In this document: positions 31,448-41,800 of the stretch, piece after piece
Layout: each line of letters opens with the position of its first letter
Position numbering within the stretch: the stretch's first letter is position 1
Program-made: the position numbers and the translations under genes
NCBI RefSeq assembly: GCF_019429565.1
Contig: NZ_JAHXSA010000002.1
Coordinates: 62,001 to 126,000 of the forward strand
Direction of reading: 5' to 3'
Length of the DNA stretch: 64,000 bases
Source: Schaalia sp. ORNL0103
Lineage (GTDB): Bacteria; Actinomycetota; Actinomycetes; Actinomycetales; Actinomycetaceae
Notes under the pieces: model-generated
Told to the model about the DNA's origin: nothing
Databases searched by the model: none
The model's input: only the letters and a program-made list of their open reading frames with translations

Positions 31448-32721
31448 CGAGCGACCGGGCTCAGAACCTCGAGTCCACCCAGGTAGGGGCGCAGGGCCTC
31501 GGGCACGTAGATCGAGCCGTCCGCCTGCTGGTGGTTCTCCAGGAAGGCGACGATCCAGCGGGTCGTGGCCAGCGTGCCGTTGAGGGTGGCGACCGCGGTC
31601 ATGCCGTCCTCGCGACGCTCACGAATACCGAGGCGGCGCGCCTGGAACGTCGTGCAGTTCGAGGTCGAGGTGACCTCCATGTAGCGCTCCTGGGTGGGCA
31701 GCCACGCCTCGCAGTCGAACTTGCGGGCGGCGGAGGTGCCCAGGTCGCCGGCGGCCGTGTCGATGACGCGGTAGGGCAGCTCGACCTTGGCGAGCATCTC
31801 CTCTTCCCACGCGAGGAAGCGCTGGTGCTCCTCGGCGGCGTCCTCGGGGCGGCAGTAGCTGAACATCTCAGCCTTGTTGAACTGGTGAACGCGGATGATG
31901 CCGCGCGTGTCCTTGCCCGCGGAACCGGCCTCACGGCGGTAGCAGGTGGACCAGCCCATGTAGCGCTTGGGGCCATCCGACAGGTCGAGGATCTCATCGG
32001 CGTGGTAGCCGGCGAGGGCCACCTCGGACGTGCCCGTCAGGTACAGGTCGTCGGCGGGCAGGTAGTAGATCTCGTCGGAGTGCTCGTTGAGGAAGCCGGT
32101 ACCACCCATGACCTGCGGGGTCACGAGGGTCGGGGTCATCATCGGCACGAAGCCGTTGGCCAGCGCCTGGTCCATGGCCATCGTCATGAGGGCCAGCTCG
32201 AGGCGGGCACCGATGCCCTTGAGGTAGTAGAAGCGGGCACCGGAGACCTTCGCGCCACGCTTGGTGTCGATCGCGTCCAAGCCCTCGCCGAGCGCGAGGT
32301 GATCCTGGGGCTCGAAGCCCTCGGCCGCGAAGTCGCGGGGGGCGGGTCCCTCGTGGCGCAGAACCACGAAGTCCTCCTCGCCGCCGACGGGCACGCCGTC
32401 GACGACCAGGTTGGGCAGGAGGCGCGCGAGGCGGTCAGCCTCGGCGTCGGCCGCATTTGCGGCGGCCTCGGCGGCCTTCACCTGCTCGGCGAGCTCCTTG
32501 GCCTGAGCCAGGATCGCCGGACGCTCCTCCTTGGAGGCGCGGCCCACAGACTTGGAGACCTCTTTTTGGGTGGCTCGCAGCGTCTCGAAAGCCTGCAGGG
32601 CCTCGCGGCGGGCGGCGTCGGCCTCAATAATCTCATCGACGAGGCCGGGGTTCGCTCCGCGGGCACGCTGGGAGGCGCGGGCGGGTTCGGGGTTTTCACG
32701 CAGGGCACGCACATCAATCAT
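31444..32721 (-). CDS. serS: Seryl-tRNA synthetase
   Basis: A 425-residue class II synthetase. An N-terminal coiled-coil arm (residues about 30-100) binds tRNA-Ser; motif 2 ([24 protein letters not shown]) and motif 3 ([18 protein letters not shown]) form the active site; TGTSEVAL binds serine. The ATG at 32721 (MIDVRAL) is the start rather than 32730, since TAGGAT ends exactly 7 nt upstream and would overlap the longer start. Confidence 0.97.
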   Translation of the reverse strand: MIDVRALRENPEPARASQRARGANPGLVDEIIEADAARREALQAFETLRATQKEVSKSVGRASKEERPAILAQAKELAEQVKAAEAAANAADAEADRLARLLPNLVVDGVPVGGEEDFVVLRHEGPAPRDFAAEGFEPQDHLALGEGLDAIDTKRGAKVSGARFYYLKGIGARLELALMTMAMDQALANGFVPMMTPTLVTPQVMGGTGFLNEHSDEIYYLPADDLYLTGTSEVALAGYHADEILDLSDGPKRYMGWSTCYRREAGSAGKDTRGIIRVHQFNKAEMFSYCRPEDAAEEHQRFLAWEEEMLAKVELPYRVIDTAAGDLGTSAARKFDCEAWLPTQERYMEVTSTSNCTTFQARRLGIRERREDGMTAVATLNGTLATTRWIVAFLENHQQADGSIYVPEALRPYLGGLEVLSPVAR

Positions 32722-32734
32722 GCGTCCCATCCTA
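32722..32734 (-). promoter_or_regulatory. Leaderless -10 element of serS
   Basis: Minus strand TAGGAT, GGGACGC, ATG. Confidence 0.6.
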
Positions 32735-32798
32735 TGCCAGGTGGGCGCGCCATGTCCCCTACCGCCACGACTTTGAATTCAACACAGCAGGTCAAGGT

Positions 32799-32949
32799 TA
32801 TGCACAAACTACACCCCTGGGGTCTTCAAAACCCTGAAAGTTATCCACCTTTGGTGCATAACCGTGTGGACAAGATGACGGTGAGCACACGTCAGCTCGT
32901 CTCTGGTGACACGAAGTGCAACGAAAAGCCACTTCACAACCCGTCCACA
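32799..32949. other. Cluster of DnaA-box-like sequences
   Basis: TTATGCACA (32799-32807), TTATCCACC (32841-32849), inverted TTATGCACC (32853-32861), an inverted exact TTGTCCACA (32865-32873) and the weaker CCGTCCACA (32941-32949). They fill the space between divergent serS and the diacylglycerol kinase gene. No dnaA or dnaN gene is near, so this is not shown to be oriC. Confidence 0.45.
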
Positions 32950-32975
32950 GGCATAAAGCGGGATACGCTAGGCAC

Positions 32976-34295
32976 ATGGACGGAATTTACTGGGCACTCG
33001 CAGCCTCCGCCGGAGCCGGAGCCATCGGAGTCGCGCGTCTGGCAACCGCCCTCACCCGCAGGCACCGCCGCCGCAAGGCCCTTGACATCCCCGCATCGGT
33101 GGACGACCCGACGCGCGGACGTCCCCGCCCCTGGATCATCATGAACCCCTCGAAGCACGAGGACCCACAGGCCTTCAAGGACCGCATCAACCGCAAGGCC
33201 AAAGAACTCGGCATCGACCACGTGCACTGGCGCGAGACCACCCGCGAAGACCCAGGCACCGGGCAGGCCGTGCGCGCCCTTGAGGAAGGTGCCACCGTCG
33301 TGATCGCCGCGGGCGGAGACGGGACCGTGCGCGCCGTCGCCGCCGGCATGGCAGGCTCCGGCGTCCGCATGGGCATCATCCCCGTGGGCACCGGCAACGT
33401 CCTGGCCGGAAACCTCTCCGTCCCCGACGACCCCGAAGAGGCCCTCACCGTTGCGGTCGACCGCAACCACCGCGCCGTCGACCTGGCGTGGGTACGCGTC
33501 GAAGACGTCACCCAGGAATCCACTCAGCCCGCCGAAGGCGGACTACGCCTCGCGGCACGCACCGCGCTACACCCCGAAGCCAGCGCTGCGGACCAGGGCG
33601 CCCCGGCCTCGTCGATGGAGCCGCGCGCGGACGAGTACGCGTGCCTCGTCGTCGCGGGCATGGGCTACGACGGCGCAACGATGGCGGACACGAACCCCGA
33701 ACTGAAGAAGCGCATCGGATGGATCGCCTACGTGTGGGCCGGACTGGGCGCAATGGGCGTTCCACGCATGAAGGCACGCCTGACCCTGCGCTCCCCCGCC
33801 GCTCGAGTGGCAGACCCTCTGGGCGTCGGCGATCAGATCACTGGAGAGGCCCTGGACGAGACCTCCTCGGCGAGCACGGAAACCCTGCGCTCACCCGCGG
33901 ATGAGATCACCCGCGTCGAGGCCCGGTCCGTCATGTTCGCGAACGCGGGCGAGATGAAGATGCTGGTCCTCGCGCCCGATGCGGAGCTGTCGGACGGCCT
34001 CATCGACGTCATCGCGGTCGACGCGCTCGCTGGCCTGCTCGGCTGGGCGGACGTGACCTGGAAGATGCTCGGCCAGCTCATCGGCCTGCGCCCGATCAAT
34101 TTGCCCGTCTCGACCGGCAAGGTCGCGTTCCGCCAGGCGAAGGGAGCGTCCGTCACGGCCGAAGAGGCCCAGGTGTGCCAGGTGGACGGCGACGCGATCG
34201 GGCTCGCCCACACCATGCACATTCGCATGCAGGCGGGTGCCCTCGACATTGCCGTGCCCGCCGAGCGCACGTGGATGGAGCTGCTGCCCGGCTAA
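32976..34295 (+). CDS. Diacylglycerol kinase family lipid kinase
   Basis: A 439-residue protein with an N-terminal membrane segment, then the DAGK catalytic domain: PWIIMNPSKHED, the ATP-binding VIAAGGDGTVRAVAAGM, and IPVGTGNVLAGNL. The C-terminal beta-sandwich includes CQVDGDAIG. It likely phosphorylates diacylglycerol or a related lipid. The ATG at 32976 (after TACGCT-N6) replaces the upstream start. A variable Ala/Pro/Ser insert at about residues 175-215 contains APASS, one of the encoded copies of the recurrent 12-mer. Confidence 0.88.
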   Translation: MDGIYWALAASAGAGAIGVARLATALTRRHRRRKALDIPASVDDPTRGRPRPWIIMNPSKHEDPQAFKDRINRKAKELGIDHVHWRETTREDPGTGQAVRALEEGATVVIAAGGDGTVRAVAAGMAGSGVRMGIIPVGTGNVLAGNLSVPDDPEEALTVAVDRNHRAVDLAWVRVEDVTQESTQPAEGGLRLAARTALHPEASAADQGAPASSMEPRADEYACLVVAGMGYDGATMADTNPELKKRIGWIAYVWAGLGAMGVPRMKARLTLRSPAARVADPLGVGDQITGEALDETSSASTETLRSPADEITRVEARSVMFANAGEMKMLVLAPDAELSDGLIDVIAVDALAGLLGWADVTWKMLGQLIGLRPINLPVSTGKVAFRQAKGASVTAEEAQVCQVDGDAIGLAHTMHIRMQAGALDIAVPAERTWMELLPG

Positions 34296-34686
34296 GCCCA
34301 CGTCCTTACCCGACGCGCGACGCGCACGAGCTTGTCGCTGAGTAGCAGTGCACTACTTAACGCGGCATTGCACTACTTAGCGCGGCATTGCACCAGATAG
34401 CAGGCAGTGCAATGCCCCCACAACTAGTGCATTGCTCCCGCATCTAGTGCAGCGCTGCAGGGTCTGTGCCCAGATCTGCCTTGTTTCTAAGTGGTGTTAC
34501 ACCACTTAACGGGGCATTACACCAGCTCGGAGGTGGTGTAATACCCCCTAACTGGTGTAATGCTCCCTATCTGGTGCAGACCTGCCCAATACAGCTCGGT
34601 TGACAGTTCGTTGGAGCAGCAGATGCCGTGACCCGGCTTATCCCTGCCGAGGCGACGCCTACTGGCTCAGCGCGGCGACGCGGGCG
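34296..34686. repeat. Intergenic spacer with two diverged palindromic modules (REP/BIME-like)
   Basis: 391 bp between convergent genes without coding potential. Module 1 (about 34344-34456) repeats TGCACTA/TAGTGCA words at roughly 20-nt spacing; module 2 (about 34488-34580) repeats TACACCA/TGGTGTA in the same order. Each has a central hairpin: GGCATTGCAC (34384-34393) with GTGCAATGCC (34407-34416), and GGGGCATTACACCA (34511-34524) with TGGTGTAATACCCC (34534-34547), one mismatch. Base changes between modules occur on both arms, so pairing is kept. Confidence 0.7.
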
Positions 34687-35694
34687 TCAGACCAGCGGCC
34701 AGGACGGGGCGTTGCCCGCAGCCTCGCCCGCGCCATCCCCGCCGTGCAGCAGGTCCGCGACCCACGCGCGACCCGCGCGGAAGGCCTCGTCCGTCGTTCC
34801 CGGGGCAACCGACGCGCGCACACCATCGACACGCGGGTAGGACCCCATAAAGCGAACATCCGGCGAGTAACGGTGCAGGCCGACGAGTGCTGCCTGAACG
34901 CGCTCCTCACGGATGTGGCCGACGATGTCAATGCTGAACGTGTAGTTGCCGAGGCCATCGCCGCTCGGGCGAGACTCAATGCGGGACAGGTCGACGCCGC
35001 GCGCCGAGAACTGCTCGAGGAGGGTCAGCAGAGCGCCCGACTCGTTGACGGGCAGGGCAACCTGGATGGTCGTCTTGTCCGCGCCGGTCGGAGGGGGCAC
35101 CACGCCGGGGCGGGCCACCAGCACGAAGCGAGTGATCGCGCCCGGGTTATCCGCAACGTCGGTGAACAGGGCCTCCAGGCCGTAGGTGTTGACCGAGACC
35201 GCGTTGCACAGGGCGGCATCGAAGGACGCGTCACCGTCCGAGAGGAGCTCGGCGGCGGCGGCCGTCGACGTGGCGGGGACGTGGATCGCGCCGGGGAAGG
35301 TCTCCTCAACCCAGCCACGGCACTGCGCCCACGCGTGCGGGTGGGTGCCGATACGACGAATATCCTCGGGGCGAGTACCCGGCAGGACGGCCAGCTGGAA
35401 GACAACGTGCACGTGCATCTCGGCGACGATGACGAGGGGGTCGCCGTGCGAGAGCGAATCCAACGTCGCGTTGACGCCGCCCTCGATGGAGTTTTCGATC
35501 GGGACGACGGCGCGGTCGGCCTCGCCGCGGCGCACGGCCGCGAGCGCCTGCGGGGCGCTCGTCATGGGCATGAGGATCGCGCCGGCGGGAGCGACCTGGT
35601 GGACCGCCTGCTCGGTAAACGTGCCGAAGGGGCCGAGGAAGGCGATACGAAGCTTGTCACCGAGGGGCGCGGGGCCGGGAATGTTCGTCGTCAT
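34687..35694 (-). CDS. pheA: Prephenate dehydratase
   Basis: A 335-residue monofunctional enzyme making phenylpyruvate. The catalytic domain opens with RIAFLGPFGTFTEQA, contains VPIENSIEGGV, and has NPGAITRFVLVAR, whose Thr-Arg-Phe is catalytic. A C-terminal ACT domain (GALLTLLEQFSARGVDLSRIESRP, GLGNYTFSID) is the phenylalanine feedback site. TACCCT ends 7 nt before the ATG, indicating a leaderless mRNA. Confidence 0.96.
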   Translation of the reverse strand: MTTNIPGPAPLGDKLRIAFLGPFGTFTEQAVHQVAPAGAILMPMTSAPQALAAVRRGEADRAVVPIENSIEGGVNATLDSLSHGDPLVIVAEMHVHVVFQLAVLPGTRPEDIRRIGTHPHAWAQCRGWVEETFPGAIHVPATSTAAAAELLSDGDASFDAALCNAVSVNTYGLEALFTDVADNPGAITRFVLVARPGVVPPPTGADKTTIQVALPVNESGALLTLLEQFSARGVDLSRIESRPSGDGLGNYTFSIDIVGHIREERVQAALVGLHRYSPDVRFMGSYPRVDGVRASVAPGTTDEAFRAGRAWVADLLHGGDGAGEAAGNAPSWPLV

Positions 35695-35707
35695 GGTGTC
35701 AAGGGTA
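35695..35707 (-). promoter_or_regulatory. Leaderless -10 element of pheA
   Basis: Minus strand TACCCT, TGACACC, ATG. Confidence 0.55.
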
Positions 35708-35730
35708 ACGAGAGCGAAGGGAGTGACGCG

Positions 35731-35750
35731 GCCTCGTTTCGGAGACGAGG
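35731..35750. terminator. Terminator after the DUF6541 gene
   Basis: CCTCGT (35732-35737) and ACGAGG (35745-35750) around a TTCGGAG loop; again built from the recurrent word of this genome. Confidence 0.5.
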
Positions 35751-35793
35751 GCGCATTGTGGCCAATCGCGCGGGTTCCGAGGCCGGGCGATCG

Positions 35794-38070
35794 TCAGTCG
35801 CGGGAGCCGGTCACGCCGGTCGCAAAGGCCTCGCGTCCGCCGCCCGGCGTCACCTCGCCGCACGCGGTGATCTTCCACAGCTTCGCGGTGCCGCCCGCGT
35901 CGACCAGCTCGAAGCCGGTGGACGTGTCGACGTTATAAAGGCCGGGGTGGCGTGTGGAGCGCATGAAGTTGTAGTAGGCGCCGTCTTCCTCTTCGTAGAA
36001 GTGGGTAATGCCGAGCCTGCGCACGACCTCGCACACCTCGGGATCGGTCGCGATGTCGTGGAAACGCTGGATGAGGATCTTCTGGGAGGCCACATCCTTG
36101 TTAGCGGTGTTCAGCTGCGGGAAGACGGCCTTGCGTCCGCCGATTATTTCGGAGTATGCAGCGCCCGCGATCGGGTCGCCCAGGATGAGCGCGTCGGGGG
36201 CGGTCGTGTACGGCATGCGGCGCAGCATGGCGAGCTCGCCGATCGTGGCCATGCCCGGCTTCCCCAGGCGAGTCGGGTCATACACCTGGGCGACCGCCGC
36301 GTTTCGCGCGTCGATGGCGCCAAAGCCGGAGAGGACCAGCACGAGCAGACCGACGGCGAACTGGATTGGCCAACGCGGCGCCTCAATGTTGTCATCGGCT
36401 CCGCGTTCGGCGAGAATCCGCTGCAGCGACCTCGTCCAGGCGGTGTGAATGAGGCGAACAATGGCGGCGACGCCGACCGCCATGAGGATGGTCAGCGCGA
36501 TGTCTTCGACGCCCATGATGCGGCGGGCGTCCTTGTACCAGGGGGCCAGCAGGTAGGTGCGCAGCGCCGAGTTGGGCGAGTACGCCAGGGCGGTGAGGCC
36601 CGCAAGGATCATGTAGGAGGCCAGCGGCCAGAACGGCAGGGGCTGCGCCTCCTCCTCAGACTCCTCGATTTCTTGAGCCGAGGCCAGAGCAGCCTCCTCC
36701 GCGTCCACGTCAGTTTCATCGGTGAGACCAGCACGCTCGGCGGCACGCTCCAAGGGATCCCTGCGACGGAACAGCAGGTGGAGGCGCGCGGTCGCCGCGA
36801 TGCCAACGACGAGGAGAATGAGCTGGACGCACGTCCACTGACCGTTGCCGGCGGTGTTCGAGAACGGCGGGTAGGGCAGGAAGGCGTGCAGGAAGGCGTC
36901 GGTCCAGTTACTGCCGTCGCGCCGGTAGTTGCCCATCGCCTGAATCTTTGACGATGACAGCGCGAGGAGCGGTGCAGCGACCACAACAAGCGCGAGGGCA
37001 CCCCACACGAGGGCGACGAGCTGGCCTCGTCCACCACGACCGTAGGCGCGTCGGGCGAGGGACGCGATCGAGGCGAGGAGCGGCGCGATCAGCAACGCGA
37101 GGATCGAGAAGGCGGCGCTCGGGTGCGCGCCGACGAGGCCGATGGCACCGATGAGGAGGAACACCCCCTGCGGGATACGGCGCAGGAAAGCACGCAGCCC
37201 ATCGCCCGCACGCAGGTCGGCGACCAGCCTGCGCCCCACGACGATCGCGATGGCCGCCAGGCCCGGCACCAGAGCGGTGCCCGTCGAGTTGGGCCACTGG
37301 TTGTACATGGTGAGTGCATCGGCGGGCATATTGAGCAGCATGCCGCCGATGATGGGGGCCGCCATGATCGCGGTGCGCGAGGCGGTCAGGACCGAGACAA
37401 GGGCCGCCAGGCCGATGACCCACACGGCCATGAGCGCCAGCGAGGACACGTTCGAGGCCTGGACGACTGAGTCGTAGCGCGCAAACAGCGAGACGAAAGC
37501 GTGCCAGCCCGTCGGATAGTAGACGTTGCGACCGCCGTACAGCTCGTGGAGGCCGCCGAAGGGGCTGGCGTTCTTGCCGTACAGGATCGCGTGTACGCCA
37601 TTCTGATGGAACGTCGGATCCCACTGCTGGACGGGATTCGATGGGGTCGCACCCATCACGAGGGGCAACGCCGCGAGGATGAATCCCACCAGGATCGCTC
37701 CCCACGTGGCCGCACGGATCGCCGCCTGGCGTCCACCGATCGGCTTGCGCACGCCGATGGCCTCGCGCAGGGGAACTCCCCGCAGGGAGAATCCGTCGTT
37801 GCTGCGGCGGAAGAAGCTCAGGCTCCACGCGCCGGCGCCTCCCAGGGCGCTCATGCCGAGGATCGGCAGCGCCGTAGAGGGCTCCCACTCGATGTCGAGC
37901 GCCGGGTAGGCGACCGACAGGATCGTGATCAGGCCAAAGGTGAACGCGGGTGCCGCACCGATCGCAACGAGCGACGAGCGTCCTCCCGCCCGCAGCCACA
38001 TGAACCCCGGCAGGACCAGGGCGACCATCATGGCCAGCAGGGTCGGGAGCAGCATCCACCAGGCCAGCAT
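35794..38070 (-). CDS. DUF6541 multi-pass membrane protein
   Basis: A 758-residue protein with about fourteen hydrophobic segments, beginning MLAWWMLLPTLLAMM and continuing LPGFMWLRAGGRSSLVAIGAAPAF, which matches the DUF6541 family of actinobacterial membrane proteins with GT-C-like topology. A large extracytoplasmic loop carries WDPTFHQNGVHAILYGKNASPF with acidic/His residues. A Glu-rich loop (about residues 440-470) and a soluble C-terminal domain ending near a Cys follow. Likely cell-envelope glycan synthesis. It starts 4 nt before the DedA gene stop and is probably co-transcribed with it. Confidence 0.8.
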   Translation of the reverse strand: MLAWWMLLPTLLAMMVALVLPGFMWLRAGGRSSLVAIGAAPAFTFGLITILSVAYPALDIEWEPSTALPILGMSALGGAGAWSLSFFRRSNDGFSLRGVPLREAIGVRKPIGGRQAAIRAATWGAILVGFILAALPLVMGATPSNPVQQWDPTFHQNGVHAILYGKNASPFGGLHELYGGRNVYYPTGWHAFVSLFARYDSVVQASNVSSLALMAVWVIGLAALVSVLTASRTAIMAAPIIGGMLLNMPADALTMYNQWPNSTGTALVPGLAAIAIVVGRRLVADLRAGDGLRAFLRRIPQGVFLLIGAIGLVGAHPSAAFSILALLIAPLLASIASLARRAYGRGGRGQLVALVWGALALVVVAAPLLALSSSKIQAMGNYRRDGSNWTDAFLHAFLPYPPFSNTAGNGQWTCVQLILLVVGIAATARLHLLFRRRDPLERAAERAGLTDETDVDAEEAALASAQEIEESEEEAQPLPFWPLASYMILAGLTALAYSPNSALRTYLLAPWYKDARRIMGVEDIALTILMAVGVAAIVRLIHTAWTRSLQRILAERGADDNIEAPRWPIQFAVGLLVLVLSGFGAIDARNAAVAQVYDPTRLGKPGMATIGELAMLRRMPYTTAPDALILGDPIAGAAYSEIIGGRKAVFPQLNTANKDVASQKILIQRFHDIATDPEVCEVVRRLGITHFYEEEDGAYYNFMRSTRHPGLYNVDTSTGFELVDAGGTAKLWKITACGEVTPGGGREAFATGVTGSRD

Positions 38071-38073
38071 GGA

Positions 38074-38739
38074 TTACTCCTTGTCGGAAGCGGCGCGGCG
38101 CTTGCCCACGATCTCAATGATGACGGGCAGGACCGACGCGAGGATGATGACGCCGAGGATGAGCGTCAGGTTGTCGTGCACGAAAGGCACGTTGCCCAGG
38201 AGCGCACCGACGAGGATAAAGCCTGCGCCCCACACGATGGCACCCAGCGTGTTGAAGGCCAGGAACTTCGGGTAGGGGTAGCGGGCCATGCCCGCGGCGA
38301 TCGGAATGAAGGTGCGCACGAAGGGGATGAAACGTCCGATAACGAGCGAGCGCCCGCCGTAGTTCGTGAAGTAGTGCTCCGCCTTCTCCAGGTGCGCGGT
38401 CTTGAGGAATCGAGCGTCGGGCTTGAAGAAGCGACGCCCCCACTTGGCACCCAGGAAGTAGCCGATTTGCGCTCCGATGAAGGCCGCGACGACGACGAGG
38501 AGGATGAGCGTCGGCAGGTGCAGGCCGAGGCGGTCGTGGAGCAGGCCTGCGGTGAACAGCAGGGATTCACCGGGCAGCACCGGGAACAGGACACCCGACT
38601 CGATGAGGACGATGAGCATCGTTCCCCACAGCACCCACGGCCCCATGGCGACGAGCAGAGTCTCGGGATTTTTAAACCACTCGATAACGGTGTGCAGCAT
38701 CGACGGATCTGATGCGGTCACGAGTGTCGACCAGGTCAC
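38074..38739 (-). CDS. DedA family membrane protein
   Basis: A 221-residue protein of the DedA/VTT superfamily: a partial re-entrant ESGVLFPVLPGESLLFTAG, the conserved GAQIGYFLGAKWGRRFF, then YGGRSLVIGRFIPFVRTFIPIAAGMARYPY, with the Arg and acidic residues typical of undecaprenyl-phosphate translocase-type members. Likely a lipid carrier flippase. GTG start at 38739 with AAGGG at a spacing of about 7 nt. Confidence 0.92.
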   Translation of the reverse strand: MTWSTLVTASDPSMLHTVIEWFKNPETLLVAMGPWVLWGTMLIVLIESGVLFPVLPGESLLFTAGLLHDRLGLHLPTLILLVVVAAFIGAQIGYFLGAKWGRRFFKPDARFLKTAHLEKAEHYFTNYGGRSLVIGRFIPFVRTFIPIAAGMARYPYPKFLAFNTLGAIVWGAGFILVGALLGNVPFVHDNLTLILGVIILASVLPVIIEIVGKRRAASDKE

Positions 38740-38800
38740 GATAGGGCCCTTTTCTGCCGGGAATGTATCACCCTAACCCTACCTTTGTTGACCGCGAATA

Positions 38801-38813
38801 TAGGATAGGCGGC
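38801..38813 (+). promoter_or_regulatory. Leaderless -10 element of the fusion-protein gene
   Basis: TAGGAT, AGGCGGC, ATG (38814). Confidence 0.55.
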
Positions 38814-41800
38814 ATGAGGAAGCGCAAGGATTCACACGACGGTTCTCCGGTCGGGGACACGAACATCCTCTTCGTCCCCGACTCCTCCGCCGACCCCTCG
38901 GCATCCGGGGTGGATGCCCTCATGGGGATGATCGACGAGGCCGGTGCACCCCTGCAGGCTCCCCCGCCCCCGGAGGTCCCTTCCTCGGAAGCGCACACCG
39001 AGGTCATGGAGCCCGTCGTCACGCCGGACGCGACGACCGCGCCCGTAGCCATGCCGCCCAGCATTCCTCCCAGCCACGCGGACGCCGACCAGGGCGCCCC
39101 CGCCTCGTCGACGAATGACGAGAGCGCAGCGGATCCCCTGCTTCCCCCGTCCGCGCCCACAGCCGATGACGCCGCCAGCTCCGCGGAACCCACCGACGAG
39201 GCCGAGGACAGCGCGCCGGAGGCCGCCACGGAGACCGACGCGGAGGCCAGCACCGACGACAAGGACGCGGACATTGAATCCGCCGCGTCTCCGGCTACCG
39301 GCGAAATCGCCGCAAACCTGCCCGTGCGCCGCATGCGCCTGCCTCGCCCCGTCTACATCGCCGACCGCATCCTGCCCGTGCGCCGCCGCCGCGAAGACCT
39401 TGTCGACGTCGTCATCTCCCTTATCGCGATTCTCTTCATCTGGACGATCGGCGCACTGGCCAGCGCGACCACGCGCGGCGTCACCATGGACGTCCTGAGC
39501 TTCCAGCTCGTCCGCCAGATCCTCATCCTTCCGGTGAGCATCGCCGAAGGCCTCATCATCCTGATCACGCCGATCCTCGTGATCGTCTCGCTCGCGCTGC
39601 GCAAACGCCTCCAGGCGATCATCCAGGTCCTCGTGACGAGCCTCGTGGCCGCGGTCGGCGGCTGGATCATCATCCTGCTGACGGGCCTGCTGCCCTCCGA
39701 CCTGACTGCGCCGTTGAGCGTGGACCGCGCGCTTGCCACGCAGGGCTCCCAGACCGGCATCGCGATCGCCATCAACCTGGTCATCGTCACCCTGTGCGCG
39801 CTGTTCACCTCCGCCGGCGAGGCCCAGTCGATGAAGGCCATCAAGTGGGGATGGACGGGCCTGTGGATCATTCTCATTCTCGGCGTGCTGCGCTCATCCA
39901 TGACCCTGCCCGTCGCCTTCATCTCCGTCTTCTTGGGCCGCGCTTTCGGCTCGGGTTCGCGGTGGATCATGGGCTACGACGACCAGCGGGCGAAGGGCGC
40001 CAAACTCGTCGAGGCGCTCCTCAACATCGGGATTACGCCCTCGCGGATCGTGCGCACCGACCTCGACACGACCGAGGAGCCCCTGGCTACGTGGGCCGTC
40101 GCTGAGAACTCGCGCGGCCACCTCACCCAGATGCCCGCCGACCTGGGCGACATGGGCGTCACGGTGACGCGCCGCCCGAGCCACGACCATCACCGCCACT
40201 ACCAGGCGTGGAGCGACACGGGCCTCGCCTACGAGATCATCGCCATGGACCCCGGCCAGGAACTGACCGGCACGCTCCTCGAAATGTGGAACAACCTGCG
40301 CCTGCGCGGCATCAGCCGCTGGGTGTCGCCCTCGCTCAAGGCTCAGGCCGAGCGCTCCTCCTTCACGACGTTGCAGGCGCTGCGCGCCGGCGTGTTCACA
40401 CAGGAGCCGATCGGCATCGCCTCGGCCTCCGACTCGATCATCCTGGTCATGTCCGCTCTGCCCCCCACGACTCCGCTCACGGAGCTCGGCGAGAACGCAT
40501 CGGACGAGGTCCTGGACCGTGCGTGGGAGCAGCTGCACTTCGCGCACTCGCGCGGCATTTCGCACCGCGCTCTCACCCCCGAGGCCGTGGTCGTCGACTC
40601 GTCCTCGGACGTGTGGCTGCTGGACTGGGATTCCGGCGAGGTTGCGACCACCGAGCTAAACCAGTCCATCGACATCGCACAGATGCTGGTCCTGACGGCG
40701 CTGGCCGTGGGCCCCGAGCGCGCGCTCGAGGCCGGCCGACGCTGCGTCGGTGAGGAGACGCTGATCGCGTGCGCCCCCGTCATCCAGAAGCCCGTCCTTC
40801 CTGCGGAGATCAATCAGCGCCTGCGCCGTTCCGACCTGCTGGGCGACCTGCGCGCAGCCCTCGTGGGTGACTCCGAGGCCGAGACCGCGCCCACCGCTGA
40901 CCTGCAGCGTTTCCGCCCGCGCACGATCTTCACGATCGCGGTGGCGTTCATCGCCGTCTTCATCGTCGTCGGTTCGCTGAACTTCAGCGACATCGTGACC
41001 ACGGTCAAGAGCGCGAACCTGTGGTGGATGCTCACTTCCGCCGTGCTTGCCTGCCTCATCTGGGTCGGTTCCGCGGTCCCGCTTGTTGCTCTGTCACCCG
41101 AGAAGCTGAGCCTGCGCGAGACGCTCGTCGCACAGGTCGCCGCCTCGATCATTACGATCGTGGCACCCGCCGGCGTCGGACCCGCTGCCCTCAACCTGCG
41201 CTACCTGCGCAAGCGCCGCGTCCCAACCGCCATGGCGGTCACGACGGTGACGCTCATGCAGATTTCACAGGCGCTCATCACGATCATCCTGCTCCTCCTC
41301 GTCATGGTGATCGCCGGATCGTCGCTGTCCGTGTCGGTCCCCTACGGCACCATCCTGGGTGTCGTCGCGGTCGTCATGGTCGCGGTCGGCATCATCGTCG
41401 CCGTGCCGAAGGTGCGCCGCTGGATCTGGTCGAAGATTCAGCCGACCTGGCAGCAGGTCTACCCGCGCCTCCTGTGGATCATCGGCCAGCCCCGTCGCCT
41501 CGCTGCGGTCGTGGGCGGCAACCTGCTGATGAACATCGGCTACGTGGGCTCGTTCTGGACGGCCCTGCTCGCCATGGGCGGTTCGCTCAACTTCTCGACC
41601 GTGTCCATCACGTACCTGACGGCAAACGCGGCCGGCTCGTTCATCCCCTCGCCGGGCGGTATCGGTACTGTTGAAACGGCGCTGACCTCGGGCCTGACGG
41701 TCGCGGGCATCTCCTCGTCGGTCGCCATCGCGACGGCTCTGCTCTACCGTCTCGTCACCTTCTACGGCCGCATCCCGTTCGGCTGGCTGGCCATGAAGTA

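Noticed and set aside
32799-32949. Chromosomal origin of replication
   Set aside because: DnaA-box-like sites are present, but no dnaA, dnaN or rpmH gene is nearby and there is no AT-rich unwinding region.
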